Below are positions 60,045-64,000 of a stretch of 64,000 bases of DNA, piece after piece. The stretch comes from Arthrobacter sp. H-02-3 (GTDB lineage Bacteria; Actinomycetota; Actinomycetes; Actinomycetales; Micrococcaceae). The notes beneath the pieces are model-generated. The model worked only from the letters and a program-made list of their open reading frames with translations. It was not told the origin of the DNA and did no database searches. Position 1 is the first letter of the stretch, and each line of letters opens with the position of its first letter. Location: contig NZ_PYUI01000005.1 of the NCBI RefSeq assembly GCF_003097355.1, positions 157,052 through 221,051 on the forward strand, written 5' to 3'. A program made the position numbers and the translations under genes.

Positions 60045-61619
60045 TGGCGGCTCGGTCTCGCCGGGTCCGAGGGCGCCGCCGGGTCCGAGGGCGCCGCCGG
60101 GTCCGACGGCACCGGCAAGTACGTCCGGCCAATCGGGCGGATCCGTTTCCCAATCGGGCGGTTCCAATTCCCAGTCGGGCGGTTCCGACGCCGGGCCTTC
60201 ACCGGCGTCCCCGAGGGACTGCGGCCAGTGTGGCGGTTCCCAGTCTTGTTGTTCGCTGGGATACGAGCGTCCCGCGGGTGAGATCCAGCCGGGTGGCTGG
60301 TCCCGGGTGGCGTCAACCGGCCTCCATGCTGTGATGTGTCTGAGACGGTGGTGCCGCCGGCATGGCTGGCCCAGGTTGGTGACGCCGGTGCCGCCTCCCT
60401 CGGACCAGGCCAACACGTGATCCGCTTCGTTATCCAGAGAATGGTTATTGCAGCCTGGAAAAGGGCACCGGCCATCCCGAAGCCGCAACCATTGGCGCAT
60501 CGCCTTCGGAACCCGGTAACTGGTCCGCCCGATCTCCAGCGGCGCTCCATTGCGCGGATCGGTCAGCACCCGCAGGAACGATCCGGCCCCATCCCCCACA
60601 AGCCGACGGGCCATGGTCGGAGGAATGGGACCATACCCGTCCAGCGTGGCCGGTTCCGACGCGACGCCTAAAAGAGACAGCGCCGGCACGGTCACCAGGA
60701 CCTGCGCCTTGGGTGACGGAGTTCCTTCCGCCACCCCCGCCAGCAGCCAGTCAGCGGCGACGTCCGCACGGAGCTGGGTAAGGGTCCGGGATTCATTCGG
60801 CCCCTGCAGGGCACGCGCCGCCTCCGTGGCACGGGACCATACACCCACCGCCACATCAGCAGTCAGATAGGCGGAGAGCCACGCCATGCCGTCCCGATCG
60901 GGCATATATTCCAGCCGACGGTCCTCCACACCCTTGCGGTGGCGCGCTTCGATGCTTACAGGATGATGCACCTCACGCCATCTGCGCGCCTTGGCCCGGA
61001 ACCTGCCCGGAACTAGCTCCCCTGCCGGGCAGCCGCGCGCCGCAAAGTCAGCTTCGGGGTCCAGGAAATGAGCCTCCAAAGCAGCCGCCGCGGCGGGGTC
61101 CAGCCCGGACGTTTCATCACACATCACCCGCGCGTGTTGCCAGGAAATGCTTCCTGCCTGCAGCGCAGACAGCGTGAGGGGCAACCGGGTGGTCAATTTG
61201 GCTGACTCGGCCAGGAGCGCCGCCGCGGATCTTTCACTCACGGTCAGGACACAGGCCACCTCTGCTGTCACCGCCATTTCCTGGGCGGTGCGCTCCTGCG
61301 GGGAAACGGATGGGGCCTCCATGGCGGCGGCGGCGCGTGCATATCCGTCGGCGAAGTGCACTTTCAGCGCGGCAAGCCTGGCCTCCATGCGGCCCACCTC
61401 AGCCATGCCGTCCAGGCACGCGTCCGCTTCATCACGGAGAAGATCAGCGCCGGTCGAGGCCACGTTCCCGGCACCGCGACTGGCAAATACAGCCATCGCA
61501 GCGAGGGAGGCCTCCATGGCCTCCAACGTCTTCGCAGCTGCTCTGCCTTCCACACTCACAGCATATGAGGAGGCACTGACAATATCCCCGGAGTCAGACT
61601 TGCAGGCTAAGTCCGTCAT
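59997..61619 (-). CDS. DUF222/HNH endonuclease domain protein
   Basis: A 540-aa protein of the multi-copy actinobacterial DUF222-HNH family. DUF222 occupies about residues 40-330; the HNH nuclease motif is RDGRCPFPGCNNHSLDNEAD followed by HVLAWSEGG and CRRHHRLRH near residue 440. The C-terminus is repetitive (EPPDWE units and GPGGAL units), mirrored by tandem repeats in the DNA. Its start lies 26 nt inside the end of the phosphotransferase gene. Often REP13E12/HNH-like; biological role unproven. Confidence 0.85.
   Translation of the reverse strand: MTDLACKSDSGDIVSASSYAVSVEGRAAAKTLEAMEASLAAMAVFASRGAGNVASTGADLLRDEADACLDGMAEVGRMEARLAALKVHFADGYARAAAAMEAPSVSPQERTAQEMAVTAEVACVLTVSERSAAALLAESAKLTTRLPLTLSALQAGSISWQHARVMCDETSGLDPAAAAALEAHFLDPEADFAARGCPAGELVPGRFRAKARRWREVHHPVSIEARHRKGVEDRRLEYMPDRDGMAWLSAYLTADVAVGVWSRATEAARALQGPNESRTLTQLRADVAADWLLAGVAEGTPSPKAQVLVTVPALSLLGVASEPATLDGYGPIPPTMARRLVGDGAGSFLRVLTDPRNGAPLEIGRTSYRVPKAMRQWLRLRDGRCPFPGCNNHSLDNEADHVLAWSEGGGTGVTNLGQPCRRHHRLRHITAWRPVDATRDQPPGWISPAGRSYPSEQQDWEPPHWPQSLGDAGEGPASEPPDWELEPPDWETDPPDWPDVLAGAVGPGGALGPGGALGPGETEPPLPVDPFPGWALFIAA
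60063..60192. repeat. Short tandem repeats in the HNH gene 3' end
   Basis: An 18-bp unit GGGTCCGAGGGCGCCGCC occurs at 60063-60080 and 60081-60098 with a partial third copy to 60110. A 21-bp unit with the core CAATCGGGCGG begins at 60130, 60151 and 60172. Both keep the reading frame and encode the GPGGAL and PPDWE-type tails. Copy number may vary among strains. Confidence 0.7.
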
Positions 61620-62496
61620 CCAGGATCTGCCTGATCCCGAACTTTCCTACCCTGAACATCCGAGGATTATCGTCAGAGTTGCTCAGCATGGCGGTGGACA
61701 GGATGAGGGCCCAACCGCGGGCCCTTATCCAGGTGTCCCCATCTACTGCGGAGCCAAAGGCGCCCATGAAGCGGTGGCGAGTGCCGGCGTCGAACATCAG
61801 CCACCCCACCGCAAGATCGACAGCCAGGTCCCCTGCCCCGACATCGCCGAAATCGATGACGCCGGCCAGGGAGCCGTCGTCCGACAGCAGGATGTTGCCG
61901 GGGTGGAGGTCCCCGTGGAGCATCATCGCCGGACCATCCCAGACTTTGGCGGCACAGGCCTGCGCCCACACTGCCCTCAGCGCTGCCGTCTGCGGGTAGC
62001 GTTCGTGGTCCCCGAGCCGTTCCATCAGCACAGCGTTCCGGTCTGCCAGCGGCACGCCCCGGAAAGGATTCACCGGGACGCCGGTTTCGGCGGGCACGTG
62101 AAGGGACAGCAGGAATTCGGCCAGGCCTTGAGCCGCCGGCGCGCGACCTGCCCGGCCGACGTCGGCCGCGGAGGCACCCGGGACCCACCGCACGATGCTC
62201 CACGGCCACGGAAAGTCCGACGTCGGCCTGCCGGCATGGACGGGGACAGGAACCGCAACCGGGGAGCGGCGAGCAATGTCGGGAAGGTAGCGCTGCTCAT
62301 GCAGTATCAGCGGAACGGCCTCCGCCCGGCGCGGCAGCCGGGCGGCCAAGCGGTCACCGAGCCGGAAGGTCGCGTTGTCCCAGCCGTTCGCAACCCGCGC
62401 TACAGGACAATCGCCGAGGTCGGGCCGCTGGTCCCGGACGAGGCGCTGGACCACCGCGTTACTCACTTCCACCGTGGCCCGCGGCATTTCCGCCAT
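61594..62496 (-). CDS. Aminoglycoside phosphotransferase (APH) family protein
   Basis: A 300-aa kinase-like protein taken from ATG 62496 behind GGAAGG; ATG 62487 is also possible. Catalytic loop MMLHGDLHPGNILLSDDGS (HxDxxxxN) and metal-binding GVIDFGDVGAGDLAVDLA are intact. APH-type enzymes phosphorylate aminoglycosides or small metabolites such as homoserine or choline; this one is most likely a metabolite kinase or an unassigned resistance-like enzyme. Overlaps the downstream HNH gene by 26 nt. Confidence 0.85.
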   Translation of the reverse strand: MAEMPRATVEVSNAVVQRLVRDQRPDLGDCPVARVANGWDNATFRLGDRLAARLPRRAEAVPLILHEQRYLPDIARRSPVAVPVPVHAGRPTSDFPWPWSIVRWVPGASAADVGRAGRAPAAQGLAEFLLSLHVPAETGVPVNPFRGVPLADRNAVLMERLGDHERYPQTAALRAVWAQACAAKVWDGPAMMLHGDLHPGNILLSDDGSLAGVIDFGDVGAGDLAVDLAVGWLMFDAGTRHRFMGAFGSAVDGDTWIRARGWALILSTAMLSNSDDNPRMFRVGKFGIRQILDDGLSLQV

Positions 62497-62686
62497 CCAG
62501 AAATCCGCCTTCCTTTGCCGGCAATGCAGTCCGGTCCATTCCCTTGTCCGAATATAGTTCACGACCCCGGGAGCGGACGGGGCGCGGAGCGAGGTCAGCG
62601 TCGAAGGGTGGACGCTCCAACCGCAAGTATGCTCCGACCCTCGGTCGCCGCAGCCGCGCTCACCGCCGACATGGAAGTATTCACTT

Positions 62687-63163
62687 ATGACTATCGATAA
62701 TGATGACGCCAACCTCCCGGCGCAATTGGACTCCCACGGCGTAGACGACTCCGCCGAAGTCAGCCGCAGTTGGGACCACATCGGGGCCATCATTGTCGAT
62801 GCCGCCTTGCAGCGACGACAGAACTACCACGCGACCGTCAGGCCACGCGTTGTCGCCCTGATCGAGGCATGGCCGGATGCCGCCACGACCAGTGGATTCC
62901 GGCGGCACCTCGATACCGGGACGCTTTCCGACGTCATCGACTGGCCGTCCCCTGGCCGTCTCGCCCAGGTAGAGGACATGACGCGCGTGTTCGAGAGCCA
63001 GGGAATCGAGACGGTGGCCGAACTCCGAGGAGCGCTTGGTGACCACGCCAGCAGAGCCGTTCTCCGGGAGGCTCTTGGCGCCGTGCGGCATGTCAGTCCC
63101 AAGACGCTGGATTACATTGACACCCTGAGCGGAGTGTCAACGGGCGGGGCTGTCGAAGAGTAA
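62687..63163 (+). CDS. Hypothetical protein, possible helix-hairpin-helix end
   Basis: A 158-aa soluble acidic protein with GGAAG 9 nt before its ATG. It is predicted to be mostly helical. The C-terminal segment LREALGAVRHVSPKTLDYID resembles a helix-hairpin-helix DNA-binding motif, but weakly. Divergent from the phosphotransferase gene. No family recognised. Confidence 0.55.
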   Translation: MTIDNDDANLPAQLDSHGVDDSAEVSRSWDHIGAIIVDAALQRRQNYHATVRPRVVALIEAWPDAATTSGFRRHLDTGTLSDVIDWPSPGRLAQVEDMTRVFESQGIETVAELRGALGDHASRAVLREALGAVRHVSPKTLDYIDTLSGVSTGGAVEE

Positions 63164-63296
63164 ACCCGGGGTGGTCCAGCCTGCCGGCTTCGAGGACTCC
63201 CCTTGATCTGACGTAGGGCCTCAGGTTTACGTTGCAGATCGAGATGAGGCGCACGAGGGCGGGGACGTTGCCCAATGAGACGCTGCCCCGCTCGCG

Positions 63297-63809
63297 TTAC
63301 CGCCTGTTCTTAACGCTGCTGAGCTTGAACTGTATGCTCCTGTCCGGGCTGTCCTCGCTGAACTTCAGGACTCGAACTTCTACGTCGTAACCGTCAATTA
63401 CGGCAGAGGCAGAACACGCCTCATACATGCCCGTGACGTTTGACGGCAGCGGAGACGTCTCGCAGTCGCCCTTCACTTTCGCACCGTTCATGGCTTCGTC
63501 ACTGATGCGCTGCACGTCCGCGGGCGTCACTTTCTGTTCCGTCCGGTAACTGCGCCACATGCTGTCACAGTCCACGTCGTAGCGGATGCAGAACGGTCCG
63601 CCCGTAATGTTCTCCCCCTCCGCGTTCCATCCCGGAGCCGGGTGCATCCGGTCTGCGATCGCAACCATCGGCGCCGTCCAAATAACGTGGGTCACCTGAA
63701 GGATTGTCGGAATGCCAAAAATGACTGCGAGCACGATGAGGACCACCTTCAGCCAGGTCGGAAACCATCGCCTCTTAGGCTGAGGTGAACCGTCATAACG
63801 AGTCTGCAT
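63297..63809 (-). CDS. Single-pass membrane protein of unknown function
   Basis: A 170-aa protein with a basic N-terminus, one helix at about residues 20-42 (WLKVVLIVLAVIFGIPTIL) and an external domain with four cysteines (in FCIRYDVDC, GDCETSP and YEACSAS) that may form disulfides. GACAAT lies five bases before the ATG. Convergent with the preceding hypothetical gene. Function unknown. Confidence 0.65.
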   Translation of the reverse strand: MQTRYDGSPQPKRRWFPTWLKVVLIVLAVIFGIPTILQVTHVIWTAPMVAIADRMHPAPGWNAEGENITGGPFCIRYDVDCDSMWRSYRTEQKVTPADVQRISDEAMNGAKVKGDCETSPLPSNVTGMYEACSASAVIDGYDVEVRVLKFSEDSPDRSIQFKLSSVKNRR

Positions 63810-63972
63810 GCCTCATTGTCGCCTCTGTTTGTGATTCGCAGGATTTTCCATTCCCGTGTCCGTTTTGGCGAGAGACTCCGAATCACCCCCGAACGGACTG
63901 CGAATCCCGACACCTGGGAAAGCGACAGGATCATGGCCGGCTACTTCTGACCCCTCACGCTCCTCGCCAGCG

Positions 63973-64000
63973 GGCGACGGCGGGAGGTCCCGCCGTCGCC
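63973..64000. terminator. Terminator-like hairpin at the window edge
   Basis: GGCGACGGCGGGA (63973-63985) pairs perfectly over 13 bp with 63988-64000, loop GG. It probably terminates a gene that lies beyond the window; the last base of the window is its last paired base. Confidence 0.6.

Noticed and set aside
59997..61619. DUF222-HNH gene as a novel defence or homing system
   Set aside because: This family is abundant and multi-copy in actinobacteria; nothing in its surroundings supports a defence role.
63093..63275. 60-codon minus-strand frame in the gap 63164-63296 that looked faintly transposase-like
   Set aside because: Too short, no inverted repeats or intact motif nearby; the 133-bp gap otherwise shows nothing.
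1..64000. tRNA, rRNA, CRISPR array, prophage or complete insertion sequence
   Set aside because: No direct-repeat arrays, cloverleaf-type sequences, integrases or transposases were recognised on reading both strands.

Overview
The window is high-GC DNA with the gene content and style of a Gram-positive actinobacterium of the Micrococcaceae (Arthrobacter/Pseudarthrobacter-like). Supporting signs are a DUF222-HNH endonuclease, the MSMEG_4193-type phosphatase beside a SCO1664-type protein, alanine/proline-rich proteins, and several genes whose start codon lies 6 nt after a TANNNT hexamer, as in leaderless actinobacterial mRNAs. The genus is inferred from style only. I saw no rRNA, tRNA, CRISPR array, prophage or intact insertion sequence.

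Layout. 1-4.0 kb: quinone-oxidoreductase-like enzyme, a stand-alone GHKL ATPase and a MOSC protein, with two copies of a dispersed palindromic repeat. 4.2-10.4 kb: a five-gene operon (FMN hydroxy-acid oxidase, polar amino-acid-type ABC transporter, RidA) facing a PucR-type regulator. 10.5-17.3 kb: a second ABC transporter operon with Gfo/Idh/MocA and D-amino-acid-oxidase-like enzymes, facing a LacI regulator across a paired 14-bp operator. 17.4-21.5 kb: cation/proton antiporter, a structured leader with a 67-aa protein, and a MACPF-like protein carrying leucine-rich repeats. 21.8-30.0 kb: two TetR-controlled catabolic loci (APC permease with YtcJ-type amidohydrolase; agmatine deiminase with an amidase-signature enzyme) and two tiny coupled genes. 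30.0-33.4 kb: galT-galK-galE operon. 33.5-36.8 kb: membrane-anchored calpain-like protease, NYN-domain protein, and a VanY-type carboxypeptidase broken by a 5-bp tandem duplication. 36.9-41.8 kb: VWA/AAA+ pair and the phosphatase/SCO1664 pair. 42-49 kb: lipoprotein and a single-chain ECF transporter (T, A, A', S modules) meeting metH tail to tail. 49.2-52.7 kb: etfB-etfA and a cytochrome b-type membrane protein with three copies of an RGLPRvpGGEPWPpAG motif. 52.7-57.6 kb: two-component system, rhodanese, MFS exporter. 57.6-60.0 kb: a decay zone with three gene remnants (VOC protein, histidine kinase, amidohydrolase). 60-64 kb: HNH endonuclease, phosphotransferase and two unknown genes.

How the genes work together. 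The first half is mostly scavenging and catabolism of nitrogen- or hydroxy-containing small molecules, each unit having its own divergent regulator and recognisable operator, plus galactose use by the Leloir pathway. The 42-49 kb block may link vitamin uptake to B12-dependent methionine synthesis. The etf block looks like an electron path from ETF to the membrane. The strongest candidates for undescribed biology are the MACPF-LRR protein, the etf-linked repeat/cytochrome protein, the single-chain ECF transporter with its DUF4430-like lipoprotein, the lone GHKL ATPase, and the structured leader upstream of the 67-aa protein.
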